Assembly (NCBI RefSeq): GCF_017565745.1 | Contig: NZ_JAGDYM010000015.1 | Location: forward strand, 62,001-126,000 | DNA from: Leucobacter weissii | GTDB taxonomy: Bacteria > Actinomycetota > Actinomycetes > Actinomycetales > Microbacteriaceae | Length of the DNA stretch: 64,000 nt | Reading direction: 5' to 3' | Part shown: positions 44,976-53,713 of the stretch, piece by piece | Numbering within the stretch: position 1 is the stretch's first letter | How the letters are laid out: each line of letters starts with the position of its first letter | The notes under the pieces: generated by a model | What the model was told of the DNA's origin: nothing | The model's input: the letters and a program-made list of their open reading frames with translations, nothing else | The model's database searches: none | Translations under genes and position numbers: made by a program

Positions 44976-45948
44976 CCGGGCACCAGTAGAGCTTGCGGCT
45001 GCCCATCTCCTCGAGCACGATGTTCGCCCCGCACCGCTTGCACGGCGTCCCCTCAAGCTTGTAGACCCAGTGCCGCTCGTCCCGCTCCCGGAGCGCGCGC
45101 CGGTAATCCTCCCCCTCGAGCCCGTCGATCGTGATCATCTGACCGACGGTGATCCCGATGTCGAGAAGTCTCGCCCAGTCGTCCCAGAGCGCGCCGAGCT
45201 CCCGCTCCCCCAGCCGATTCGCGGGGGTGTGCGGGTCGAGGCCGGCGCGGAACAGCAGCTCGGCCCGGTACACGTTGCCGATCCCCGCCACGACCGACTG
45301 GTCCATCAGCACGAGCCCGATGGGCGTGCGCTTCGCACCGGCCCGCTCGATGAAGCGACGCCGCTCGGCCTCCGTGTTGGCGTTGGCCGGATCGGGACCC
45401 AGCCGACGCAGGACGGCCTCCACCTCCCCGGGCGTCAGCACCTCGCAGGCCGTGGGACCGCGGAGATCCGCGCACACCGTCTCCGTCAGCAGGCGCACCC
45501 GCACCTGCCCGACGGGCGGCGGCGGGAACTGCTCGGGCGCCTCGCTCTCGCGGTCGTGCTCGGCCATCCGCACCCGGGCTCGCCGAGGGGCGCCGATCGA
45601 CGCCACCGAATCCTCGCCGGCACTGTCGAGCGCCCCGGCCATGCCGGTCTGCCCCAGCCGGCCCGTGCCGAACTTCGTCGCATGGATCTGGATCGACGGG
45701 TCGACCCGCACCTCCCCCGAGAAGTCCCAGGCCCCGTAGATGCCGAGATGCACGCGCAGCCAATCCCGCTCCTCGAACTCGAGGAACATCTGCTTGCCCA
45801 CCGCACGCGCGTCGGTCATCTCCCGGCGATCCAGCATCGCGGCGCCCTCGGCGAACCTCCCCTGCGGGCTCGTCACCTCGGGCCGCTCCCCGAGGAAGTT
45901 CGCACCGAACTGCCGCGCGATCCGATGCACGGAATGACCCTCAGGCAC
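44962..45948 (-). CDS. nei: formamidopyrimidine/endonuclease VIII-type DNA glycosylase (Nei2-like)
   Basis: 328 residues from GTG 45948, giving the mature N-terminus PEGHSVHRIAR. After Met removal, Pro1 is the catalytic nucleophile and Glu2 the general acid. The helix-two-turn-helix contains DQSVVAGIGNVYRAE. The C-terminal zinc finger CKRC...CPGC is intact. Excises oxidised bases. An extended reading to 45981 would bury the proline and destroy activity, so this start is firm. Order nei-rpiB-nitroreductase facing pepN is the same as Rv2464c-Rv2467 of M. tuberculosis. Confidence 0.93.
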   Translation of the reverse strand: MPEGHSVHRIARQFGANFLGERPEVTSPQGRFAEGAAMLDRREMTDARAVGKQMFLEFEERDWLRVHLGIYGAWDFSGEVRVDPSIQIHATKFGTGRLGQTGMAGALDSAGEDSVASIGAPRRARVRMAEHDRESEAPEQFPPPPVGQVRVRLLTETVCADLRGPTACEVLTPGEVEAVLRRLGPDPANANTEAERRRFIERAGAKRTPIGLVLMDQSVVAGIGNVYRAELLFRAGLDPHTPANRLGERELGALWDDWARLLDIGITVGQMITIDGLEGEDYRRALRERDERHWVYKLEGTPCKRCGANIVLEEMGSRKLYWCPGCQS

Positions 45949-45992
45949 GGCTCGACCTTTCCCCGTGGCCGAGACGGCCACGGCACATACGG

Positions 45993-46484
45993 CTACGGGC
46001 GATCCACCTGCTTGCCGGCGATGTCGCCGGTGCGCTCGTACTCCCCGAGCTGCGCGATCCGGCGGACGTGCCGCTCGTCTCCGGGGAACGGGGTCGCGAT
46101 GAAGGTCTCGATGAAGCGGATCGCATCCTCCACCGGATGCTGCCGCGCGCCGATCGAGATGACGTTCGCGCTGTTGTGCTCGCGCGCCAGTTCGGCGGTC
46201 GCATCGTTCCAGACGAGCGCCGCGCGGATCCCCTCGACCTTGTTCGCGGCCATCTGCTCGCCGTTCCCCGAACCTCCGAACACGACGCCCAGCGCCTCGA
46301 CCCCCGCGCGCTCGTCGCGCGCGACGCCGAGCGCGGCGTTGATGCAGAAGGCCGGATAGTCGTCGAGCGGATCGTAGTCCTCGGGACCGTGGTCGATCAC
46401 CTCATGGCCGAGACCGCGCAGATGCTCCTGCAGGGTGCGGCTGAACTCGAGGCCGGCATGGTCGGTCGCGATGTGGATGCGCAT
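45993..46484 (-). CDS. rpiB: ribose-5-phosphate isomerase B
   Basis: 163 residues. Interconverts ribose-5-phosphate and ribulose-5-phosphate. Starts MRIHIATDHAGLEF; the anion hole GGSGNGEQMAANKVEGIRAAL and HNSANVISIGARQ are canonical. The catalytic position after GGSGNG is Glu, as in mycobacterial RpiB, rather than the Cys of E. coli-type enzymes. ATG at 46484 with TAGAAT 7 bases upstream (leaderless). Co-transcribed with nei 44 bases on. Confidence 0.95.
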   Translation of the reverse strand: MRIHIATDHAGLEFSRTLQEHLRGLGHEVIDHGPEDYDPLDDYPAFCINAALGVARDERAGVEALGVVFGGSGNGEQMAANKVEGIRAALVWNDATAELAREHNSANVISIGARQHPVEDAIRFIETFIATPFPGDERHVRRIAQLGEYERTGDIAGKQVDRP

Positions 46485-46512
46485 GAGCCCGATTCTAGTG
46501 CGTCGCCCGGAT

Positions 46513-47115
46513 TCAGAACTGCGGGCCGGCCGTGCGCCCGCGCTTGAGCTCGTAGAAGCCCGGCACGCTCGCCGCCGCGACGATGCCGTCCCAGAGCTGC
46601 AGCGCGAGTTCGCCGGTGGGCGCGGGGGTGACCACCGGCCCGAAGAAGGCCACGCCGTCCACCGAGATGATCGGCACGCCGACGTCTGGGCCGGCGATGT
46701 CGATCGCGTGACTCGTGTTGGCGCGCAGCTGCCCGTCGAGGTCCCCGTCGTCCGCGGTCTCGGCGAGACCGGCCTCGAGACCGAGCTCCGCCAGCGACTC
46801 GGCGATGATCGCGTCGAAGTCGTCACGCCCGCCCGGGTGGATCCGGGTGCCGAACCCGGTGTAGAGCCCGCCGACGGCGCCTTCGCCGTGCCTGCGGCGC
46901 GTCGCCTCGACGACGCGCGCCAGGCGCAGCCCCTGCCGCTGGATCTCCGCGTAGGGCCCCGCATCCTGGCCCTCGTTCAGGATCTCCAAGGCGATCGGAT
47001 GCCAGGCGACCTCGAATCCGCGCACCCGCGCGACCTCGTCGACCCAGCGGCTGGTCATCCAGCACCACGGGCAGACGGAATCGAACCAGAACTCGACCTT
47101 CGGCGCTTCGCTCAT
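46513..47115 (-). CDS. DsbA-fold mycothiol-linked nitroreductase/oxidoreductase (Rv2466c-like)
   Basis: 200 residues, thioredoxin/DsbA fold with CPWC in DSVCPWCWMTSRWVDEV and the cis-proline loop VGVPIISVDG. The match in motif and neighbourhood to mycobacterial Rv2466c suggests a mycothiol-dependent reductase in the oxidative-stress response. TAGGGT lies 6 bases before the ATG at 47115. Next genes are rpiB and nei. Confidence 0.88.
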   Translation of the reverse strand: MSEAPKVEFWFDSVCPWCWMTSRWVDEVARVRGFEVAWHPIALEILNEGQDAGPYAEIQRQGLRLARVVEATRRRHGEGAVGGLYTGFGTRIHPGGRDDFDAIIAESLAELGLEAGLAETADDGDLDGQLRANTSHAIDIAGPDVGVPIISVDGVAFFGPVVTPAPTGELALQLWDGIVAAASVPGFYELKRGRTAGPQF

Positions 47116-47341
47116 GCCTCCACCCTACTCGGGCTCCTCATCCGCCCGCCGCACACGGCCCACCACCCCCGTCCGCGGAGCCCGACCCGCCTCATCGGCG
47201 ACGGGCCCTCCCGGCGTTTGCTCCGGGCCGACGTCCGTTTCCGGGCGAGCGCACATGTCGGTTTGAGGGGAACCATAGGCTGGTCACGTAGATTTGTGCG
47301 GGAAACCGCGTTCGATCCGACGACATCCGAGAAGGAGCACC

Positions 47342-49957
47342 GTGCCTGGCACCAACCTCACCTCCACCGAGGCCCGCGAACGCGCCGGTCTCGTCACCGC
47401 GCACGGCTACGAGGTGGCGATCGACCTCACGACGGGCCCCGAGGTCTTCCGGACCCAGACGACGATCCGCTTCGACGGCACGCCGGGCGAGGCCGCCTTC
47501 GTCGATCTCATCGCCCGCGAGGTGCTGAGCGTGGCGTTGAACGGCCTGGAGCTGGATCCCGCGGAGGTGGTCGCCGACTCGCGGATCGCGCTGCCGGAGC
47601 TGGCGGCGGAGAACGTGCTGACCGTGGTCAGCGACCAGGAGTACACCAACACCGGCGAGGGCCTGCACCGCTTCGTGGACCCTGCCGACGGCGAGGTCTA
47701 CCTGTACTCGCAGTTCGAGGTGCCCGACTCGCGCCGGGTGTTCGCCGTGTTCGAGCAGCCCGATCTCAAGGCGTCCTTCCGCTTCACCGTCACGGCGCCG
47801 GCCCGCTGGCAGATCATCAGCAATCAGCCGACGCCCGAAGCGGAGCCCGCGGGCGAGCGGGACGGCGAGGCGATCGCGGTCTGGCGCTTCGCGCCCACGC
47901 CCGTGATCTCGAGCTACATCACGGCGCTCATCGCCGGGCCCTACCGCGCGGTGCGCTCCGAGCTGACCAGCAGCGACGGCCGCACGATCCCGCTCGGCGT
48001 GTTCTGTCGGGCCTCGCTGGGCGAGCACCTCGACGCCGACTACATCTTCGAGAAGACGCGGCAGGGCTTCGCGTTCTTCGAGCGCGAGTTCGAGGTGCCC
48101 TACCCCTTCGACAAGTACGATCAGGTGTTCGCGCCCGAGTACAACATGGGGGCGATGGAGAACGCCGGGGCGGTCACGTTCACGGAGGCGTACGTGTTCC
48201 GCAGCCAGGTGACCGACGCGATGCGGGAGCGGCGGGTCATCACGATCCTGCACGAGCTCGCCCACATGTGGTTCGGCAACCTCGTGACCATGCGCTGGTG
48301 GAACGACCTCTGGCTCAACGAGTCGTTCGCCGAGTACATGTCGACGCTCGCCACGGCGGAGGCCACGGAATGGACCGACTGCTGGACCACCTTCGTGGCC
48401 AGCGAGAAGTCGTGGGCGTACCGGCAGGATCAGCTGCCCTCCACGCATCCCATCGTCGCGGAGATCCGCGATCTCGAGGACGTGCTCGTGAACTTCGACG
48501 GGATCACCTACGCCAAGGGCGCCTCGGTGCTCAAGCAGCTCGTCGCCTGGGTGGGCCGGGAGCCCTTCATGCGCGGCGTGCACGACTATTTCGTGAAGCA
48601 CCATCACGGCAACACCGAGCTGGTCGACCTGCTCTCGGAGCTCGAGGCGCGCAGCGGGCGCGACCTCGCCGACTGGTCGGCGAAGTGGCTGGAGACGGCG
48701 GGCGTCAACACGCTGCGCCCGGTGTTCGAGCTCGACGCCGACGGCCGCTACGCGGGCTTCGCGATCGAGCAGACCGCCGCGGGCGAGCATCCGACGCTGC
48801 GGCCGCACCGTATCGCGGTCGGGCTGTATGCGAAGGATCCCGGCGCCGGGACGGATCCCGACGGCGCCGCGATCCTGCGCCGCACGCACCGGATCGAGCT
48901 CGATGTCGACGGCTCCCGCACCGAGGTGCCGGAGCTCGTCGGCGTCGCGCAGCCCGATCTGCTGCTGCTCAACGACGACGATCTGAGCTACGCGAAGATC
49001 CGGCTCGATGAGCGGTCGCTCGCCACAGCGACCGATCACCTCGGAGGGATCGAGGATCCGCTCGCGCGCTCCCTCGTCTGGGGCACGCTGTGGGACCAGA
49101 CACGGGACGGCGAGCTCCCCGCCTCCCGCTTCGTCGAAGTGGTACTCGTCCACGCGGCTGCGGAGACGAACTCGACCACGCTGCGCACGCTGATCGGACA
49201 ACTGCTGCTCGCGGCCTCATCCTACGTCGCCCCCGAGCGGCGCGCCGAGACGATCGAGCGAGTCGCGGACGCGCTCTGGAAGCTGGCCGTCGACGCCGAG
49301 CCCGGCGGAGACCCCCAGTTCCAGTTCGTGAAGGCCTTCGCGCAGCTCGCCGCCACCGACGACCAACTGGACACCGTGCTGGCGCTGCTCGAGGAGCGCA
49401 CCCCCCTCGACGGGCTCGACATCGACACGGACCTGGGTTGGGAGTTGCTGATCTCGCTCGCCGCGGGTGGACGGGCGACCGCCGAGGAGATCGACGCCGC
49501 GCTGGCCGACGACCGGACGGCCACCGGCCAGCAGTCGGCGGCGCACGCCCGTGCGGCGCTGCCGACCGCCTCGGACAAGGCGGCGGCCTGGGCGTCGGTG
49601 TTCGACCGCGCCGGACTGCCGAATGCGATCGTGCGCTCCACCGGGCTCGGGTTCCTCCGCGCCCACGACCGCACGGTGCTCGAGCCGTACGTGAGCCGTT
49701 TCTTCGAGGCGGTTCGGGGCATCTGGGATTCACGGAGCCACGCCATCGTCGAGGAGATCATCGACGGCTTCTATCCGGCGCCGCTCGCGAGCGAGCCGCT
49801 GCGGGATGCGACCTCGACCTGGCTCGAGACCAACCGCGACGCTCCCCCGGCGCTGCGGCGACTGATCGTGGAGCACCTCGCGGGAGTGGAGCGGGCGCTC
49901 GCCGCTCAGGCGGCCGACGGCGGCACCCCTCCGGGAACAGCGGAAACCGCGGTGTGA
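47342..49957 (+). CDS. pepN: aminopeptidase N (M1 family)
   Basis: 871 residues. Zinc site HELAH (304-308) followed by NESFAEY, and exopeptidase motif GAMEN (270-274). Removes N-terminal residues from peptides in the cytoplasm. GTG start at 47342 with AAGGAG 6 bases upstream. TAGGCT at 47275-47280 is a possible -10. It is directly followed by mscS, one base after its stop. Confidence 0.96.
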   Translation: MPGTNLTSTEARERAGLVTAHGYEVAIDLTTGPEVFRTQTTIRFDGTPGEAAFVDLIAREVLSVALNGLELDPAEVVADSRIALPELAAENVLTVVSDQEYTNTGEGLHRFVDPADGEVYLYSQFEVPDSRRVFAVFEQPDLKASFRFTVTAPARWQIISNQPTPEAEPAGERDGEAIAVWRFAPTPVISSYITALIAGPYRAVRSELTSSDGRTIPLGVFCRASLGEHLDADYIFEKTRQGFAFFEREFEVPYPFDKYDQVFAPEYNMGAMENAGAVTFTEAYVFRSQVTDAMRERRVITILHELAHMWFGNLVTMRWWNDLWLNESFAEYMSTLATAEATEWTDCWTTFVASEKSWAYRQDQLPSTHPIVAEIRDLEDVLVNFDGITYAKGASVLKQLVAWVGREPFMRGVHDYFVKHHHGNTELVDLLSELEARSGRDLADWSAKWLETAGVNTLRPVFELDADGRYAGFAIEQTAAGEHPTLRPHRIAVGLYAKDPGAGTDPDGAAILRRTHRIELDVDGSRTEVPELVGVAQPDLLLLNDDDLSYAKIRLDERSLATATDHLGGIEDPLARSLVWGTLWDQTRDGELPASRFVEVVLVHAAAETNSTTLRTLIGQLLLAASSYVAPERRAETIERVADALWKLAVDAEPGGDPQFQFVKAFAQLAATDDQLDTVLALLEERTPLDGLDIDTDLGWELLISLAAGGRATAEEIDAALADDRTATGQQSAAHARAALPTASDKAAAWASVFDRAGLPNAIVRSTGLGFLRAHDRTVLEPYVSRFFEAVRGIWDSRSHAIVEEIIDGFYPAPLASEPLRDATSTWLETNRDAPPALRRLIVEHLAGVERALAAQAADGGTPPGTAETAV

Positions 49958-49958
49958 C

Positions 49959-50852
49959 ATGGCCGAGTTCTGGGCGGCGGTCGCCGATTTCTTCGAGCAG
50001 TACCAGGTGCTGTTCCGCATCCTGCTGATCATCGCCGCCGCGCTGTTCGCGAACTGGCTGCTGCGGCTGATCCTCCATCGCGCGGTGCACGGGGTGGTGC
50101 GCGGCGTGAAGCGGGCGAACCAGGTCGATGCGACGCAGGAGCTGCTCGCCGCCCCGCAGCTCAAGGCCCGTGCGGTGCAGCGCACGCGCACCCTCGGCAC
50201 GGTGGGTCGCCACGTGATCAGCTGGACGATCGCGGTGATCGCGGTGATCCTGATCCTGAGCCAGCTCGGCGTGAACCTCGCGGCGCTGCTCACCTCGGCG
50301 GGGATCGTGGCGGCGGGTCTCGCCTTCGGCGCCCAGAACATCGTGAAGGACATCCTGAACGGCATCTTCATGGTGTTCGAGGATCAGCTCGGGGTGGGCG
50401 ACATGGTCACCATAGATCAGATCACCGGGACTGTCGAGGATGTAGGGATCAGGGTCACCAAGGTGCGCGCGTTCGACGGCACCCTGTGGTTCATCAGGAA
50501 CGGCGAGATCCTGACCCTCGGCAACGTGTCGCAGGGCTGGGGCCGGGCGATCATCGACATCACGGTCGACGCCGAGGCGGACCTGGACGCGGTGGAGCGC
50601 GTCGCCCTGGAGAGCGCCCGCGACCTCATCGAATCCCCCGAGTTCGCACGGCGTGTGACGGGCGGACCCGAGATGCTCGGCCTGGAATCGGTGTTCGGCG
50701 ATCGTGCGACCCTCCGGTTGACGCTGCGCACGCGCCCCGAGGCGCAGTTCGCGGTGCAGCGCGAGTTGCGGGCGAAGATCAAGAAACGGTTCGGACAGCT
50801 CGGCATCCAGCTCGCGGCGGAGATCCCGAAACCGTCGGGAGGCGCGGCGTGA
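49959..50852 (+). CDS. mscS: small-conductance mechanosensitive channel (MscS family)
   Basis: 297 residues. Three membrane helices; the pore helix reads LLTSAGIVAAGLAFGAQNIVKDILNG. The beta domain has DQLGVGDMVTID and the C-terminal mixed domain ends near 290. Opens on hypo-osmotic shock. ATG immediately after the pepN stop; its own stop overlaps the globin GTG. Confidence 0.93.
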   Translation: MAEFWAAVADFFEQYQVLFRILLIIAAALFANWLLRLILHRAVHGVVRGVKRANQVDATQELLAAPQLKARAVQRTRTLGTVGRHVISWTIAVIAVILILSQLGVNLAALLTSAGIVAAGLAFGAQNIVKDILNGIFMVFEDQLGVGDMVTIDQITGTVEDVGIRVTKVRAFDGTLWFIRNGEILTLGNVSQGWGRAIIDITVDAEADLDAVERVALESARDLIESPEFARRVTGGPEMLGLESVFGDRATLRLTLRTRPEAQFAVQRELRAKIKKRFGQLGIQLAAEIPKPSGGAA

Positions 50853-51316
50853 CCGCCCCGGCGCCGGAGGAGCGGAGCGGAGCGCCCAAGCCGAACCTCA
50901 CGCTGCGCCAGGGAGAGGCCGGCCCGGCGATCACCGAGACGCTGTGGTCCCAGGTCGGCGGCACCGCGACCTTCGAACGGCTCGTCCAGTCGTTCTATCG
51001 GAGAGTGCGGGAGGATCCCGTACTGGCGCCGATGTATCCGGAGGACGATTGGGACGGCGCGATCTGGCGTCTGCGAGCCTTCCTCGAGCAGTACTGGGGC
51101 GGGCCGACGAGCTACTCGGAGCAGCGCGGTCATCCCAGACTGAGGATGCGCCATGCGCCCTTCCCCGTCACCCCTGAGGCGAAGGATCACTGGCTGCAGC
51201 ACATGCACGCGGCGCTGGACGAAGCGGCACTGCCGCCCATGCACGACACGGCGTTCAGGGACTACATCGAACGAGCCGCGCTGGCGATGGTCAATCGACT
51301 CGATCGCGAACTATAA
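50849..51316 (+). CDS. glbO: group II truncated haemoglobin
   Basis: 155 residues with an N-terminal extension of about 30. Diagnostic residues of trHbO: Tyr50 (B10, QSFYRRV), Tyr63 (CD1, MYPEDD), proximal His102 (LRMRHAPFPV) and Trp115 (G8, DHWLQHM). Binds oxygen tightly, likely in peroxide or NO defence. GTG start overlaps the mscS stop (GTGA). Last gene of pepN-mscS-glbO; haem comes from the cpfC/chdC route in this window. Confidence 0.93.
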   Translation: MTAPAPEERSGAPKPNLTLRQGEAGPAITETLWSQVGGTATFERLVQSFYRRVREDPVLAPMYPEDDWDGAIWRLRAFLEQYWGGPTSYSEQRGHPRLRMRHAPFPVTPEAKDHWLQHMHAALDEAALPPMHDTAFRDYIERAALAMVNRLDREL

Positions 51317-51640
51317 CAACTCGGCCACGACCTCGCCGTCGGCTTGGCCCGACCCGCCGGCCGGAGTAGCGTCGGACGCAACCTGAGGCTCGTTCAACGG
51401 CGAGCGCGCCCCAGGTTCATCTCCTTCCGACCGGCCCGATCCCCGGATCCCCGGATTCCTTCTTCGGCCGAGCCGGATGTCGCCCTTCTCCGCGGCTCAC
51501 ATTTTCTTTTTCGCAGAAATTTCACGAAACTTCACCCCCGTTCCACGGCCCGATCCGCTTCTGAGGTGGCCCAGAGTAGAAGTACGCGATCTCGCGCAGA
51601 GCGATCGCGGACTCACAGCCACCAGACATAAGGAACGATC
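51317..51640 (+). promoter_or_regulatory. aceA upstream region
   Basis: 324 bases with no gene. The striking part is an AT-rich patch (51498-51536) ending in helically phased decamers, TTCACGAAAC then TTCACCCCCG (51521 and 51531), i.e. TTCAC repeated every 10 bases. This could bind a carbon-source regulator of the glyoxylate shunt, but the site does not clearly match one I know. AAGGAA precedes the ATG. The promoter hexamers could not be fixed. Confidence 0.5.
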
Positions 51641-53236
51641 ATGACTGCTTTCCGCGACGACTTCGAGGCCGTGCAGGCGCTCAAGGGGCACAACGGCTCA
51701 GGCTGGGATGCGATCAACCCAGAGTACGTCGCCCGCATGCGGGCGCAGAACCGCTTCAGGACGGGGCTCGAGATCGCGCAGTACACCGCCGACATCATGC
51801 GCCGCGATATGGCCGAGTACGATGCCGACTCCTCGGTCTACACGCAGTCGCTCGGCGTCTGGCACGGCTTCATCGGCCAGCAGAAGCTGATCTCGATCAA
51901 GAAGCACCTGAAGAGCACGAACAAGCGCTACCTGTACCTCTCGGGCTGGATGGTGGCCGCCCTGCGCTCGGAGTTCGGCCCCCTGCCCGACCAGTCGATG
52001 CACGAGAAGACCTCGGTGCCCGCGCTCATCGAGGAGCTCTACACCTTCCTCCGCCAGGCCGACGCCCGCGAGCTGGATCTGCTCTTCACCCAGCTCGACG
52101 AGGCGCGTCTGGCCGGCGACGAGACCGCTGTGGAGTTCATCCAGTCGCAGATCGACAACTACGAGACCCACGTCGTGCCGATCATCGCCGACATCGATGC
52201 GGGCTTCGGCAACCCGGAGGCGACCTACCTCCTCGCCAAGAAGATGATCGAGGCCGGCGCCTGCGCCATCCAGATCGAGAACCAGGTCTCGGACGAGAAG
52301 CAGTGCGGCCACCAGGACGGCAAGGTCACGGTGCCGCACGAGGACTTCCTCGCGAAGATCAACGCCGTCCGCTACGCCTTCCTCGAACTCGGTATCGACA
52401 ACGGCGTGATCGTCGCCCGCACCGATTCGCTCGGCGCCGGCCTCACCCAGAAGCTCGCCGTCAGCAGCACCCCCGGCGACCTGGGCGACCAGTACAATTC
52501 CTTCCTCGACGTCGAGGAGATCTCGGAGGCGGAACTCGGCAACGGCGACGTGGTCATCAAGCGGGACGGCAAGCTCCTGCGCCCCAGGCGCCTCGCCAGC
52601 AACCTGTACCAGTTCCGCACGGGCACCGGCGAGGACCGCGTGGTGCTCGACTGCATCACGTCCCTCCAGAACGGCGCCGACCTGCTCTGGATCGAGACCG
52701 AGAAGCCCCACGTCGAGCAGATCGCGAGCATGGTGGATCGCATCCGCGAGGTCATCCCGAACGCGAAGCTCGTCTACAACAACAGCCCCTCGTTCAACTG
52801 GACCCTCAACTTCCGCCAGCAGGCCTACGACCTGCTCGCCGAGCAGGGCCAGGACGTCTCGGCCTACGATCGCGACAAGCTGATGAGCGTGGAGTACGAC
52901 GGAACCGAACTCGCCCGGCTCGCGGATGAGAAGATCCGCACCTTCCAGCGCGACGGCTCCGCCCGGGCCGGCATCTTCCACCACCTCATCACCCTGCCGA
53001 CCTATCACACTGCGGCGCTGTCGACGGACAACCTCGCCAAGGGCTACTTCGGCGACGAGGGCATGCTCACCTACGTGCGCGACGTGCAGCGTCGCGAGAT
53101 CCGCGAGGGCATCGCCACGGTCAAGCACCAGAACATGGCCGGCAGCGACCTGGGCGACAACCACAAGGAGTACTTCGCCGGCGACGCCGCGCTCAAGGCG
53201 GGCGGCAAGGACAACACCATGAACCAGTTCGGCTGA
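51641..53236 (+). CDS. aceA: isocitrate lyase (531-aa type)
   Basis: 531 residues. Splits isocitrate to glyoxylate and succinate for growth on acetate or fatty acids. Catalytic loop KQCGHQDGK with Cys222; also ADIDAGFGNPEATY and NNSPSFNW. The length and the QCGHQDGK loop match the long Pseudomonas-type subgroup rather than the 430-aa enzymes with KKCGH common in actinobacteria. Malate synthase is not adjacent. Monocistronic, with a strong terminator. Confidence 0.95.
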   Translation: MTAFRDDFEAVQALKGHNGSGWDAINPEYVARMRAQNRFRTGLEIAQYTADIMRRDMAEYDADSSVYTQSLGVWHGFIGQQKLISIKKHLKSTNKRYLYLSGWMVAALRSEFGPLPDQSMHEKTSVPALIEELYTFLRQADARELDLLFTQLDEARLAGDETAVEFIQSQIDNYETHVVPIIADIDAGFGNPEATYLLAKKMIEAGACAIQIENQVSDEKQCGHQDGKVTVPHEDFLAKINAVRYAFLELGIDNGVIVARTDSLGAGLTQKLAVSSTPGDLGDQYNSFLDVEEISEAELGNGDVVIKRDGKLLRPRRLASNLYQFRTGTGEDRVVLDCITSLQNGADLLWIETEKPHVEQIASMVDRIREVIPNAKLVYNNSPSFNWTLNFRQQAYDLLAEQGQDVSAYDRDKLMSVEYDGTELARLADEKIRTFQRDGSARAGIFHHLITLPTYHTAALSTDNLAKGYFGDEGMLTYVRDVQRREIREGIATVKHQNMAGSDLGDNHKEYFAGDAALKAGGKDNTMNQFG

Positions 53237-53248
53237 TTCCGCTCCGAC

Positions 53249-53282
53249 GGACGGGGGCTCGGCTTCGGCCGCGCCCCCGTCC
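53249..53282 (+). terminator. aceA terminator
   Basis: Perfect 10-bp stem GGACGGGGGC/GCCCCCGTCC (53249-53258 with 53273-53282), 12 bases after the aceA stop. Confidence 0.82.
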
Positions 53283-53334
53283 AGTCTGGCGGTCGCCCCG
53301 CACGCTACGCAGAGCCGACCCCAAGGGCCACGAG

Positions 53335-53472
53335 GCCGAGGGTCGCCTATGGGCGACCGGCACCGATCGACAACGCGAATGCGCTGCTTGCGCACGCGGT
53401 GCGCCGAGGTGTTGATCACAAATGCCGAGGGTCGCCTATGGGCGACCGGCACCGATCGACAACGCGAATGCG
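53335..53472. repeat. 49-bp direct repeat next to tRNA-Arg
   Basis: Identical 49-bp copies at 53335-53383 and 53424-53472 (period 89). Each has a hairpin GGTCGCC-TAT-GGGCGACC. The right copy ends inside the tRNA terminator hairpin; in the left copy that stem is cut in half. The tRNA sequence itself is not part of the repeat. Confidence 0.85.
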
Positions 53473-53479
53473 TTGTCGA
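53456..53479 (-). terminator. tRNA-Arg terminator
   Basis: Perfect 10-bp stem TCGACAACGC/GCGTTGTCGA with loop GAAT, beginning 6 bases after the tRNA 3' end. Flanking ACCGA/TCGGT can extend it. Confidence 0.75.
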
Positions 53480-53485
53480 CTTCGG

Positions 53486-53558
53486 TGCCCCCGGCAGGAT
53501 TCGAACCTGCGACCAACGGATTAGAAGGCCGTTGCTCTATCCACTGAGCTACGGAGGC
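53486..53558 (-). tRNA. tRNA-Arg, anticodon TCT
   Basis: 73-nt cloverleaf on the minus strand. Acceptor GCCTCCG/CGGGGGC (one G-U), D-stem GCTC/GAGC, anticodon loop CTTCTAA (anticodon TCT, reads AGA/AGG), T-arm GCAGG-TTCGAAT-CCTGC. The pair next to the anticodon loop is a C-U mismatch. CCA is not encoded: the discriminator A is followed by CCG. Confidence 0.95.
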
Positions 53559-53713
53559 CACCGGACTAGCGTATCGCAGGCCGCAAAGGGCACCCCGCCC
53601 CCCGGTACGCACCGGGACGCGTGCGCGCACGCCATCATCCGTTCACCTTCGAGTCGCCTGCGGTTCACCTGCGCGCAACCAGCCGGTTGATCGCGGTCCA
53701 TACTTTTTGAGGC

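Noticed and set aside
53335..53558. 49-bp direct repeat as an integrase attachment site at tRNA-Arg
   Set aside because: The repeat stops 14 bases before the tRNA 3' end, does not contain any tRNA sequence, the copies are only 40 bases apart and no integrase is present.
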